Assembly (NCBI GenBank): GCA_963781785.1
Contig: CAWAHD010000005.1
Location: 3,038,001 to 3,102,000 of the forward strand
Origin: CAWAHD01 sp963781785
GTDB lineage: Bacteria; Planctomycetota; Planctomycetia; Isosphaerales; Isosphaeraceae
DNA length: 64,000 bases
Direction: 5' to 3'
Made by a program: the position numbers and the translations under genes. The notes under the pieces are model-generated. The model saw nothing but the letters and a program-made list of their open reading frames with translations, did no database searches and was not told the DNA's origin. Shown here piece by piece: positions 9,261 to 17,237 of the stretch. Numbering within the stretch: the stretch's first letter is position 1; every line of letters begins with the position of its first letter.

Positions 9261-10346
9261 TCACTCTCGCTCGCCAGCCGGCCGGGCGTTTTCGCGGTCG
9301 CGCACTCGAGGGAGGACGTGTTCGGAAAAGCGCGTCATCTCGTCCATGTCGGGCCAGCCCAGGAAGAGAAACTGGCTCACTCCGGCATTCCGGAATTCCC
9401 AGATCGCTTCGGCGATTTCGTCGTAGTCGCCCACCAGCGCAACCGACGGTGGCCCCAGGTACGGGACCGCCCCGGTCCAGAGCGTGGGAGTGACCCAGGC
9501 GTCTTGCGACTCGGCCTGGCCGATCATCGCCGTGAACGTGACCGAATCCGACCGGGCCGAGAACTCGCGATGCGTCTTCCGCGCGCGTGAGGAGACCTGG
9601 GTCAATAGCTCGCGAGTCGCGGCAAGAGCTTCCGCGCGCGTTGCACGCGCCACCAGAGAGACCAGGAGCCCGACCTCCTTCGCGCCATCGAGCACCGGCC
9701 GGACCCGCTCGGCGAGCGAACCCGGAGCGTCGGGCAGCGTGAGCAGGCAGTCGGCGTGCTTGACCGCCAGGCGGACAGCCGCCGGCGAGGAACCGCCGAG
9801 ATAGATTTCGGGCACGGCACGCGTGGGCGCCGTGAACGGCGTGTTCAGGCGAGCCCCTTCGACGTGGTAGTACTTTCCCTGGAAAGTGACCGGTCCAGCG
9901 CCGTCCCAGAGCGCGCGGCAAACTGTGAGAAACTCGTCCGTGCGCTCGAACCGGTCGTCGTGCGCCAGGAAATCGCCATAAAAGCGCTGCTCCTCGGGCG
10001 TGTGACCGATCACGACATTCAACGAGACTCGCCCGCCGGTCAGGACCGCCAGGGTATTGATCTGCTGGACGTAAGCCGTCGGGGCGAAGACTCCCGAGCG
10101 AACCGCAATCATGAACGCCACCGACTCGGTCCGGGATCCCAGGGCCGCCGCCATCACGATCGGGTCGGGCCGATGGAACCCGAATGCGGTCAACAGCGAC
10201 TCGATGCCGCAGCGCTGGGCGTGGCGGCAGAATGCGACGTGCGCCGGGATGTCGGGCATCCCCGACATCTCGGCGCGGTGCTTCGCGGCGCGGAGAGCGT
10301 CGCCCGCGGCGGAAAGGCTCCAGTGGAAACGGAGGTGTCGCGTCAT
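9261..10346 (-). CDS. LLM-class flavin-dependent monooxygenase, copy A
   Basis: A 361-residue luciferase-like monooxygenase in the alkanesulfonate monooxygenase/SsuD-like group. Diagnostic stretches are FCRHAQRCGIESLLTAFG near residues 37-54, HTPEEQRFYGDFLAHDDRFERTDEF around 115-140, the EIYLGGSSPAA flavin-binding segment and GVSQFLFLGWPDMDEM near the C-terminus. ATG 10346 was chosen because MTRHLRFHW matches the start of copy B (MSLRFHW). The upstream in-frame extension is low-complexity and overlaps the adjacent gene. The enzyme needs a flavin reductase; the only one in the window, at 43254-43823, is distant. The substrate is unknown: sulfonate, terpenoid or other. Confidence 0.92.
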   Translation of the reverse strand: MTRHLRFHWSLSAAGDALRAAKHRAEMSGMPDIPAHVAFCRHAQRCGIESLLTAFGFHRPDPIVMAAALGSRTESVAFMIAVRSGVFAPTAYVQQINTLAVLTGGRVSLNVVIGHTPEEQRFYGDFLAHDDRFERTDEFLTVCRALWDGAGPVTFQGKYYHVEGARLNTPFTAPTRAVPEIYLGGSSPAAVRLAVKHADCLLTLPDAPGSLAERVRPVLDGAKEVGLLVSLVARATRAEALAATRELLTQVSSRARKTHREFSARSDSVTFTAMIGQAESQDAWVTPTLWTGAVPYLGPPSVALVGDYDEIAEAIWEFRNAGVSQFLFLGWPDMDEMTRFSEHVLPRVRDRENARPAGERE

Positions 10347-10419
10347 GGTGACTCGTCCGCGTTCGCCGGCAAGCGCCGGATGGCCCGGCGGCGTCAGCCG
10401 GGCCGCGGCTGAGGGCGGC

Positions 10420-11286
10420 TCAGGGCCGACCCGATTGGTAGAAGAATTCGCGGTCGAACCAGGGGGGCGAATCGGGGGAACCGGTCGGATTCCGGAAGAC
10501 GGCGATGACCAGTACCCCCAGCTTGACCCAACCGTGCATCCGCAATGTCTGACCGGAGCGCTCCAGGACGGCATGGAACTGGCTCGCGACCGTGCCGGCG
10601 GGGCTTTCCCCGAACAACTCGCCGACGGTCTCCCACTGACCGCCGCCGGCCGGGCCGTCGGCGAAGCCGATCTCCAGGCGCAAACCCCCGTCCCGATCGC
10701 TCATCCGGACCTCTCGCAGGCCGCGCGTCGCGGAGTCGGTGTTTTCCCACCGGCCGACAAAGAGCACTGGATCAAGGCGCGGTGCGCGTGATCGATCCAG
10801 GCCCGGCGTGGGCTCGTCGCCAGCGCATGTGACGCATCGACCCGCACGCGGGACGGCGGCCAGCTCAGGCGGTTTCGATTCGGCAGTCTTGCGGAAGAAC
10901 TCGCGCACGAAGTAGCTCGATCGTCCGCTGCCGTCGTGAAAGGTCTTCAAGCAGGCAATGATCAGCAGGCCCTTGCTCAGGTTGGCCTCGAGGAGAGCGG
11001 TCATCGAGCCGAACTCGAACTGCGCCTCGAACGCGGCAGCCTGGGGTGTCGCCGGGCTTCCCCGATAGAGCCGCCTGATCGGAACTTCACCCCAGTCGAC
11101 GGCCCGTGGCAAGGCAACGCCCCACACGCTCAGCATGGGGCGCCGGGCGGCGACCTGGATGCACCCGGCGGCAATCTGGGTGGACGCGGCGTTGGTATTC
11201 GTCCAGGCCCCCAAGAGCGGGGTCGCGTCAACGTCATTCAAGGGGGGCGTCCCGGAGTGAGGGTCCGATGGTATCTCGGTCGACAT
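10420..11286 (-). CDS. Unknown protein with two tandem copies of one domain
   Basis: A 288-residue protein that I cannot assign to a family. It is an internal duplication: the first half begins LLGAWTNTN and ends SSYFVREFF, and the second begins FVGRWENTD and ends PPWFDREFF. Both halves have the order Gly-x-Trp-x-Asn-Thr, a central hydrophobic beta-rich stretch, LLIIACLKTFHDGSG or VLVIAVFRNPTGSPD, then an aromatic-rich REFF end. This resembles a small beta-barrel/lipocalin-like repeat, which is inference only. It contains Cys residues between halves (CVTCAGDE). There is no clear signal peptide. It is first in the minus-strand set, 73 bp upstream of monooxygenase A, so it probably acts with the oxidative enzymes, for example as a binding protein. 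Confidence 0.7.
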   Translation of the reverse strand: MSTEIPSDPHSGTPPLNDVDATPLLGAWTNTNAASTQIAAGCIQVAARRPMLSVWGVALPRAVDWGEVPIRRLYRGSPATPQAAAFEAQFEFGSMTALLEANLSKGLLIIACLKTFHDGSGRSSYFVREFFRKTAESKPPELAAVPRAGRCVTCAGDEPTPGLDRSRAPRLDPVLFVGRWENTDSATRGLREVRMSDRDGGLRLEIGFADGPAGGGQWETVGELFGESPAGTVASQFHAVLERSGQTLRMHGWVKLGVLVIAVFRNPTGSPDSPPWFDREFFYQSGRP

Positions 11287-13750
11287 CCGATTGATCGCTC
11301 CATGTGTGCGGGGCCGGATCGGCCATAGACGTCATCAAGTGCGAACGACAGTGTGGCTCTCTCGAGTGCGGCGCATTATAGAGCAACTTCAGAGGCTCCG
11401 AAACAAGAATTCGATCAATCGATCGCGTGACGAGGCGCCAGGGGGGTCTGGCCCTCCCCCCCGGAGCCAGGCCGACCGGTGGCGGACGTCGCACCGCTGC
11501 GCGGTACGGCGGCGTTTGCTTTTTCCAGCTCGCCCCACCTCTCCCTTTGAGAGAGGTCCCCACAGGATGTGGGGGGTGAGGGCAAGGGAGAGGTCGGCCG
11601 AAGGCCGGGTGAGGGGGCGCGCCGAAAGCCGACGAGGGGCGGACGTCGCACCGCTGCGCGCTACGGCGGCGTTTGCTCTTTCCACCTCGCCCCTCCGGGG
11701 AGAGGTCGGCCGAAGGCCGGGTGAGGGGGCGCCGCCGAAAGCCGGCTGGGCCCGATCTCGGGCCCGCGCGCTGGCGGGGGTCTTTCTGGCCGCGCCCCCT
11801 CACCCCAACCCTCTCCCCGCTGGGGCGAGGGCGACGAGTGGCGGACGCCGCACCGCTGTCTGGGACGGCGACGAATTCTTTCTTTACCTCGCCCCACCTC
11901 TCCTCCTGGGAGAGGTCCCCACACGATGTGGGGGGTGAGGGCAAGGGAGAGGTCGGCCGAAGGCCGGGTGAGGGGGCCGAAGCCGATGCCGCACGCCCAC
12001 GCTCCGGCCGGAGACCTGCCGCCAGGAGACTCGAGCCAGCGAGCAGAAACACAACCGACAGGATCAGCTCCCGCCCGATCGTCACCTGCCGTACCGGATC
12101 CGCCTCGGTCGCAGCCGCGTTCCGATCGCCGCCTTGACCTTGCGACGGAGCCACCTCACCCTCGCTGGGTTCGTTGGGAAATTCAGCCACCTCGTGGTTT
12201 TTGACCTCCGTGGGAATTCCAGCCACCTCTCGGTCGCTGGGTTCGTTGGGAAATTCAGCCACCTCGTCGTTTTTGGTGTCTGTGGGAATTCCAGCCACCT
12301 CGAATTCGCCACGCTCGAATTCGGTTTTTACGGATTCCATCGAATCGACCGGCTCGGCATGCCCAGGAGCGATCGTATGATTGGGATCGATCGTGACCAG
12401 CGCGGCGATCGTGCTGGTCGGATGGAGGAGACCGGGATCGTTCTCCGTTGCTGGTTGCGAGTCATGAGATTGCAGATCCAGGCAGCCCTCAGTGGCCTGC
12501 TCTCCGAATTCGGATTTCGGATTTAGCGTTTCGGATTTCGGATTTGGAGTTTCGGATTTTGCCCACGCGTCGTTGGGTTGCCCATAAGGCTCTCGGGCCG
12601 CCATCCGGGCCCGGCGCTCCATCTCCGCCACATAGCCTTCGTTGGGCGTGTCGTAAATCTCATCCCAGGGTCCCGGGCCGCTCGGATCGCGGAATTCGCG
12701 AGCTTCGCGCCGCGGCTCGCCGTCTTCGTCCTTCGTCTTGCGACGAAGCTTCGCGAACGCTTCCAGGGATTTGACCATCGCCCGCTGGCTGCTCGTCGAA
12801 TAGCGCCTCAGAAGTTCTCCGGTATGGCTGTCGTCGAATGACAGGCAGGCCACCTTGCGGTCTGCCTCCGCCAATGCGCGTTCTTCAGCCACAGCGAGTT
12901 TTGCCTGAAGCTGCTCGACCGCTCGATCGACGATCGATCGCAACACCTGACGCTCTTTCTCATCGTCACCCGAGTCGAGCAAATCCGCGTACTGCCGGTC
13001 GAGGGCTCGTCGATAGCGCTTGTACTCGACTCGCGTCAATTCGCCCCGGAGCTCCAGCCAGGCTTCGTCGCGCGCCGGGTTGGTCGTCCAGGCCCTGAAG
13101 TGGATTTCAAGAACCCGACGGTCCCAGATCGCGGCAAGCGGATTTCTACCGAGTAATCGAATGGCCCGGAACCTGTGGACCGCTTGCCAGCGACCGGGCG
13201 GCTCCAGGAGTGCCCTGAGCTCGGCCCACTCCGCAAGCATCAGCCGGCACCCGGGCACCGTGCGCTCCAGGGAAGAAACCAGGGTCTCGGGGTCCTCCGG
13301 ATCATCCGGGATGGGACTATACGAGACGCGCTCTCCTCCACTCAAATATTGCTCACTTCCGTAGGTTTCAATCGGTCCTTGACGACTGTGGAAGAGCCGC
13401 TTGAGCAGGCCCTTGGCCTCGACTTCGAGACGGTGGTCCGCGTCGTCGATGTTGGCGGAAATGCGCGCGGCCTGGGCGGCGAGCGAACGCTCGAAAATCA
13501 CGGAACATTGAACCGCCGAAAGGAGCAGCGTGCGCTCGCCCTCAGTCCTGGGCCCCATCGAGGAGAGCATCTCGTCGATGCGCTCTTCGACCTCCGCGTC
13601 CTGCTCGCCTGGAATCAGAAAGCGGCGCGAGCGAAACCCGTGAGTCTCGGCGTTTTTCCGAGAAATGAGCTTACCAGCGACTGTCGTCGGGCCTTTTGAG
13701 CGGCTCCCGTTCAAGCGACTGGAATCTATACGTTTTTGTGATGTTGACAT
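11234..13750 (-). CDS. Planctomycete hypothetical protein of the SRKNAETHG type; C-terminal tail runs through repeats
   Basis: The conserved-looking part is the first 340 or so residues: SRLNGSRSKGPTTVAGKLISRKNAETHG near the start, then a long charged alpha-helical region with an Ala/Glu-rich coiled-coil-like segment (VEQLQAKLAVAEERALAEAD). Proteins with an SxxNAxxHG opening are common in planctomycetes and have no known function. The start is ATG 13750; a longer frame upstream reads through a hairpin array and is rejected. After about residue 400 the frame passes through NPKSE repeats, two 24-residue repeats, a possible membrane segment (LILSVVFLLAGSSLLAAGL) and then GC-rich palindromic repeats before stopping at 11234. 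The real C-terminus is doubtful, and the tail overlaps the start of the next gene. Confidence 0.6.
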   Translation of the reverse strand: MSTSQKRIDSSRLNGSRSKGPTTVAGKLISRKNAETHGFRSRRFLIPGEQDAEVEERIDEMLSSMGPRTEGERTLLLSAVQCSVIFERSLAAQAARISANIDDADHRLEVEAKGLLKRLFHSRQGPIETYGSEQYLSGGERVSYSPIPDDPEDPETLVSSLERTVPGCRLMLAEWAELRALLEPPGRWQAVHRFRAIRLLGRNPLAAIWDRRVLEIHFRAWTTNPARDEAWLELRGELTRVEYKRYRRALDRQYADLLDSGDDEKERQVLRSIVDRAVEQLQAKLAVAEERALAEADRKVACLSFDDSHTGELLRRYSTSSQRAMVKSLEAFAKLRRKTKDEDGEPRREAREFRDPSGPGPWDEIYDTPNEGYVAEMERRARMAAREPYGQPNDAWAKSETPNPKSETLNPKSEFGEQATEGCLDLQSHDSQPATENDPGLLHPTSTIAALVTIDPNHTIAPGHAEPVDSMESVKTEFERGEFEVAGIPTDTKNDEVAEFPNEPSDREVAGIPTEVKNHEVAEFPNEPSEGEVAPSQGQGGDRNAAATEADPVRQVTIGRELILSVVFLLAGSSLLAAGLRPERGRAASASAPSPGLRPTSPLPSPPTSCGDLSQEERWGEVKKEFVAVPDSGAASATRRPRPSGERVGVRGRGQKDPRQRAGPRSGPAGFRRRPLTRPSADLSPEGRGGKSKRRRSAQRCDVRPSSAFGAPPHPAFGRPLPCPHPPHPVGTSLKGRGGASWKKQTPPYRAAVRRPPPVGLAPGGRARPPWRLVTRSIDRILVSEPLKLLYNAPHSREPHCRSHLMTSMADPAPHTWSDQSDVDRDTIGPSLRDAPLE
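11448..11985. repeat. Cluster of GC-rich palindromic intergenic repeats
   Basis: Several copies of a REP-like sequence built on GAGAGGTC-CCCACA-xGATGTGGGG-GTGAGGGCAAGGGAGAGG followed by the perfect palindrome GGCCGAAGGCCGGGTGAGGG. Near-complete copies lie at about 11540-11614 and 11894-11970, with partial ones at about 11690-11730 and 11800-11840. Short linkers (CACCGCTGCGCG, ACGGCGGCGTTTGCT) recur between them. All could fold into stem-loops. Every minus-strand frame through them looks proline/arginine rich, so they inflate false ORFs. Confidence 0.8.
12167..12304 (-). repeat. Two 72-bp tandem repeats (24 residues each) in the hypothetical protein
   Basis: The unit starting GGGTTCGTTGGGAAATTCAG at 12167 recurs at 12239. 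On the minus strand it encodes VAEFPNEPS followed by EVAGIPT with a few substitutions. The period is an exact multiple of three, so the repeat stays in frame in the 11234-13750 gene. Confidence 0.8.
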
Positions 13751-13841
13751 GTTGTTATATTCCTCGATGATCGAAAGGAGTCGGGAACTGGGTGAGAATC
13801 CGTTATTGGGACAGTCGTATTTCGCGTGGTGAAAGTGAGGA

Positions 13842-13971
13842 CTTTCGCGGAGCGAAAGGCGATACTGACTTTCGCGGTGGGAAAGAGAGTACTTTCGCGG
13901 AGCGAAAGGCGACACTGACTTTCGCGGAGCGAAAGGCGACACTGACTTTCGCGGAGCGAAAGGCGACACTT
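13842..13971. repeat. Array of five short hairpins (CTTTCGC-GGA-GCGAAAG)
   Basis: A 17-base inverted repeat, CTTTCGCGGAGCGAAAG, occurs at about 13842, 13892, 13919 and 13946, with a variant (CTTTCGCGGTGGGAAAG) at 13869. Spacing is 23-27 bp, with GGCGACACTGA linkers. A degenerate copy lies just upstream, near 13818. It sits immediately before the start of the 13750 gene, in its leader. It may be a REP/MITE-type repeat or transcript structure. Confidence 0.8.
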
Positions 13972-14500
13972 GACCTCGATTTCCAGCTCTGGTGGGATGC
14001 CGTACATTTTGCTCGCTCCTCAGACTTCGCCTAGCTTTCCACCCAGTACGATCCACAAAAATCGCGAATTTCGTGCATAAATCCGCGCGGAGCCGGGCGA
14101 AGACGGCAAAAATCGCGTTATTCCGGGGCAACGCGCCGCGTCGCAACCCGGTGCGTCCCTGAGTTCTTGGTCCAGAATCGCTACAATCGGACCGCACTCG
14201 TCAGACAGCGACCGTCGGTGTCTGCAAATGACCGGTTCTCCTGGACATACGACCACATGCCGGGCGTATCTCACTGCGGAACGGCGCCCTGGCGGGGGAC
14301 GAGGTCGAGACCTGCTCCTCGCCGGGCTGGGCGCCGGGCGCCGGCCGCTTGTGCTCGGGAATGCACGTGGTATCGTGAAAGCGGCCTGGGGCTTGGGGTC
14401 GGTCGATGTTCGTCGTCAGCACAGCAAGGAGGAATCGTTCGCATCCCTCGGGTCCGGTCGAACGGTGGGCTGATGAAAACGCGCGTTGTGCGAGGGTGAG
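13972..14500. other. Intergenic, no convincing gene
   Basis: About 530 bp between the divergent genes at 13750 (minus) and 14501 (plus). All six frames give only arginine/proline-rich shadow reading. It presumably holds the promoters of both genes, but I cannot point to clear -35/-10 boxes. Confidence 0.5.
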
Positions 14501-14749
14501 ATGTCCTTGCAGCTTTGTCCAAATTGCGGTCGACGCGGCATGACGTGGTCGATCGACGAGGAAGCCGATCCATTGACTCGGTGGTACTGTTCCCTCTGCC
14601 GTTACAGTGCGCAGGAGGACGAGTCCCGCGAATTGACGTGCCCGACATGTGGCACGGAGAAGTCGTACCTTCTTCTTTCCGATTCGACTGGTTCGTTCCG
14701 ATACTGTCTTACGTGTCGGTCCCGTTCACCGGCAGCCGGTTTCGCATAA
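14501..14749 (+). CDS. Small zinc-ribbon protein with four CxxC motifs
   Basis: An 82-residue protein with CPNC (residues 6-9), CSLC (about 32), CPTC (about 47) and CLTC (about 69). The four CxxC pairs form two probable zinc ribbons. The function is unknown; proteins of this size and pattern often bind nucleic acid or other proteins. I chose ATG 14501 (MSLQLCPNCG) over an earlier GTG because GAGGGTGAG lies directly upstream as a ribosome binding site. Confidence 0.75.
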   Translation: MSLQLCPNCGRRGMTWSIDEEADPLTRWYCSLCRYSAQEDESRELTCPTCGTEKSYLLLSDSTGSFRYCLTCRSRSPAAGFA

Positions 14750-14809
14750 CCACACGCTACAATGGACCGGGCCCGCGTAGTCCGGGTAAAGTGAAAGGCG
14801 ATCGGCACG

Positions 14810-15132
14810 GTGCCAGCCATTAAACTTCGGTCCGTTAGGCGGCGTCGGATGTCAGCCCGCTTCCACTCGAGGTCGGTACGCGTCGCCGAGGATGGTAGGT
14901 CCGTGCTTGTCGAAGGCGTCGTCGAGGAGGGCCACGTCTTGCCGGGCATGCTACTGACGATCGGATTCAATCCTTCGTTCGGCATGTCGGTCTGATCTCG
15001 CGCGTCATTCCTGCCGACAACGATCGCCTGACGCTGGTCCTCGACTGCGAGGACAAAGAAGGCGCCGCGTTCGTCGAGGCGATGAACTTCGCGGTCGAGT
15101 CCCTGAAGGTCGAGCCAGCGACGACCGCCTAA
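14810..15132 (+). CDS. Small unknown protein, frameshifted
   Basis: The first frame gives RVAEDGRSVLVEGVVEEGHVLPGMLLTIGFNPSFGMS and then hits TGA at 14993-14995. One base appears to be missing around 14985-14992: the +1 frame continues LISRVIPADNDRLTLVLDC and ends ESLKVEPATTA at TAA 15130. The corrected length is 107 residues, mostly predicted beta strands, with no recognised family. The real start may be the ATG at 14849. It lies 60 bp after the zinc-ribbon gene on the same strand. Confidence 0.6.
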
Positions 15133-15193
15133 CCTCTCGCTGCAGCGGACCCACCCCGCCGCGGGGTTTCGTGCTACGATCGAGGCGGTCGAG

Positions 15194-15445
15194 ATGGGCA
15201 CCACCGGCATGCGGGAGTGCGCCGTCATGGTGATCGAGGGCGACAAGTGGCCGATCGAGCCGCAGGCCGAGATCCGGGTCATTCGCAGCCAGGAGGAGCT
15301 GGACGCCCTCTACGCCAAGGCGAGGGTTGCCAAACACCCTCCTTCCGTCCGGGTTGCTGGAGGTTGCCAGGCACCCGCCTTCCGTCCGGCCGTGCGTGCA
15401 AGCAGCCAGATGCGCGCCTATTGGTTGCCTGAATGTGCGCCGTGA
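15194..15445 (+). pseudogene. Short ORF apparently truncated by a MITE-like insertion
   Basis: The first 45 or so residues (MRECAVMVIEGDKWPIEPQ, then VIRSQEELDALYAKA) have ordinary coding character. From about 15326 the frame enters sequence shared with the MITE copies at 17053 and 19967 and encodes only repeat-derived residues. I infer an original gene cut by the insertion; no continuation was found downstream of the element. Confidence 0.45.
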
Positions 15446-15564
15446 TTCACCCAACCTTCAGCCGGTCAAAGAGATGCGGGTGTCTTGATATCCAGGGTGA
15501 CGCGGCGAATCCCTGGGTGTCTGGAATCCCAGCGGGACGCGACGAATCTCTGGGTGTCTGGAAT
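15326..15564. mobile_element. Diverged copy of the 185-bp MITE-like element
   Basis: The core matches the copies at 17053-17237 and 19967-20151: CATTCACCCAACCTTCAGCC, then GGGTGTCTTGATATCCAGGG and GACGCGGCGAATCC, ending GGGTGTCTGGAAT at 15515-15527. The left end is degenerate (GTTGCCAGGCACCC and a second copy at 15326). The right end is duplicated at 15552-15564. No array of 43-bp repeats precedes this copy. Confidence 0.75.
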
Positions 15565-15883
15565 CCTTCGCCATAATCCCTCGAAGCGATTTCCCAACTC
15601 GCACGACGCACTTGAAACGGCGCGGCTCGTTCGGCGTCTACTTCTCAACGGCCACAAACCGCTTGAACAGTTGGCGGACATGGTCTGTCCCCTGTGCGGC
15701 ATAGGCCGGTATGACGGGTTTCGTGCCGCTGAAGCGGCGTTCGAGAGTGAGATCAAAAAGTTCAACCAAGTCATGTCTCCGTTCAGGGGAATGTATGCGG
15801 TCTGTCCTTTTTGCTCCCATGTCTCGTTCGTCGCCATGGACGCTCTGAAGAAAGCCTTGGCCGATAGGGCGGAATTGCTCTAG
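15485..15883 (+). CDS. Small zinc-finger protein with repeat-derived 5' end
   Basis: The coding part from about 15600 gives SHDALETARLVRRLLLNG, then CPLCGIGRYDGF and CPFCSHVSF, two CxxC pairs about 38 residues apart that fit one zinc ribbon, and a helical tail to TAG 15881. The upstream in-frame codons come from the MITE end, so the true start is probably inside (for example ATG 15679) or was lost to the insertion. The function is unknown. Confidence 0.5.
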   Translation: MISRVTRRIPGCLESQRDATNLWVSGILRHNPSKRFPNSHDALETARLVRRLLLNGHKPLEQLADMVCPLCGIGRYDGFRAAEAAFESEIKKFNQVMSPFRGMYAVCPFCSHVSFVAMDALKKALADRAELL

Positions 15884-16142
15884 TCCTATAATTCGGACCT
15901 ACGTTCCAACGAAGGAGACAGCGTTCATGGCGCTCGCCTGACGATCGAAACTGGCGCTGGATTCCCGATCAGTATCACCAATCGGCTCGCCCGGGAGTCG
16001 GGGATCCGCCGCGCGGAATTGCAATGCAAGCCGCGCTCCGCGGTGTTCGATGCCCCGACCGCGCCCGCGGCGCATAGTCGGGGGCGTGAACCGCCAAAAA
16101 GACCAGGGTCAGACCTCCTGATCTGCGGGAATTTGATTTGGG
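15884..16142. other. Intergenic, possible gene remnant
   Basis: A possible start (ATGGCGCTC with GGAGACAG upstream, near 15927) stops after four codons. Other frames give short runs such as TIETGAGFPISITNRLARESG. I see no recognisable family. It ends where the first 43-bp array begins. Confidence 0.3.
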
Positions 16143-17050
16143 GGCGGCTTCGCGGTGTCAGCCTTTGGCGGCTTCGCGGTGTCAGCCTTGGCGGCTTCGC
16201 GGTGTCAGCCTTTGTTTTTGGTTTCCGACCTTGGCGGCTTCGCGGTGTCAGCCTTTGTTTTTGGTTTCCGACCTGGCGGCTTCGCGGTGTCAGCCTTTGT
16301 TTTTGGTTTCCGACCTTGGCGGCTTCGCGGTGTCAGCCTTTGTTTTTGGTTTCCGACCTTGGCGGCTTCGCGGTGTCAGCCTTGGCGGCTTCGCGGTGTC
16401 AGCCTGGCGGCTTCGCGGTGTCAGCCTTTGTTTTTGGTTTCCGACCTTGGCGGCTTCGCGGTGTCAGCCTTTGTTTTTGGTTTCCGACCTTGGCGGCTTC
16501 GCGGTGTCAGCCTTTGTTTTTGGTTTCCGACCTTGGCGGCTTCGCGGTGTGGCGGCTTCGCGGTGTCAGCCTTTGTTTTTGGCGGCTTCGCGGTGTCAGC
16601 CTTTGTTTTTGGCGGCTTCGCGGTGTCAGCCTTTGTTTTTGGTTTCCGACCTTGGCGGCTTAGCGGTGTCAGCCTTTGTTTTTGGTTTCCGACCTTGGCG
16701 GCTTCGCGGTGTCAGCCTTTGTTTTTTGGCGGCTTCGCGGTGTCAGCCTTTGTTTTTGGTTTCCGACCTTGGCGGCTTCGCGGTGTGGCGGCTTCGCGGT
16801 GTCAGCCTTTGTTTTTGGTTTCCGACCTTGGCGGCTTCGCGGTGTCAGCCTTTGTTTTTGGTTTCCGACCTTGGCGGCTTCGCGGTGTCAGCCTTTGTTT
16901 TTGGTTTCCGACCTTGGCGGCTTCGCGGTGTCAGCCTTTGTTTTTGGTTTCCGACCTTGGGGCGGCTTCGCGGTGTCAGCCTTTGTTTTTGGTTTCCGAC
17001 CTTGTGGCGGCTTCGCGGTGTCAGCCTTTGTTTTTGGTTTCCGACCTTGG
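16143..17050 (+). repeat. Large 43-bp tandem repeat array, 25 cores
   Basis: The array is built from a 21-bp core (starting GGCGGCTTCGCGG, ending GTCAGCC) joined to a 22-bp linker TTTGTTTTTGGTTTCCGACC plus TT. I count 25 cores; several are adjacent without the linker or carry a shortened linker, and one core has TAG for TCG. The linkers are identical, unlike CRISPR spacers. The plus strand has virtually no stop codon in any frame, and 43 is not a multiple of three, so three long overlapping false ORFs of 200-350 residues appear here. The array abuts the MITE at 17053. Confidence 0.95.
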
Positions 17051-17052
17051 GG

Positions 17053-17237
17053 ATTCCAGACACCCCCGTTTCGGCCGTCTGTGCGTGCAGGTAATCTCGG
17101 ATGTACCCACCGATCCTCCAGCCGTGCAACGATTGACAATGACTATGCGCCGTCATTCACCCAACCTTCAGCCAGTCAATGAAATGTGGGTGTCTTGATA
17201 TCCAGGGTGACGCGGCGAATCCGTGGGTGTCTGGAAT
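17053..17237. mobile_element. MITE-like element, 185 bp, with 13-bp terminal inverted repeats
   Basis: Perfect inverted ends: ATTCCAGACACCC at 17053-17065 and GGGTGTCTGGAAT at 17225-17237. There is no coding capacity. A second 185-bp copy lies at 19967-20151 and a diverged one at 15326-15564. The right end is the insertion site of the IS4-family element, whose target duplication copies the last 11 bases of this element. A mobilising transposase for the MITE is not visible here. Confidence 0.85.

Noticed and set aside
11234..14197. 987-residue ORF starting at 14197
   Set aside because: The first 149 codons translate the hairpin array and low-complexity leader; the family-like start is ATG 13750.
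16143..17050. CRISPR array
   Set aside because: Repeats alternate with linkers, but the linkers are identical to each other and the core is often joined directly to the next core; there are no cas genes nearby.
16019..17198. Long plus-strand ORFs of 168-347 residues
   Set aside because: They read through the 43-bp array in all three frames because the unit has no stop codon; protein content is repetitive in every frame.
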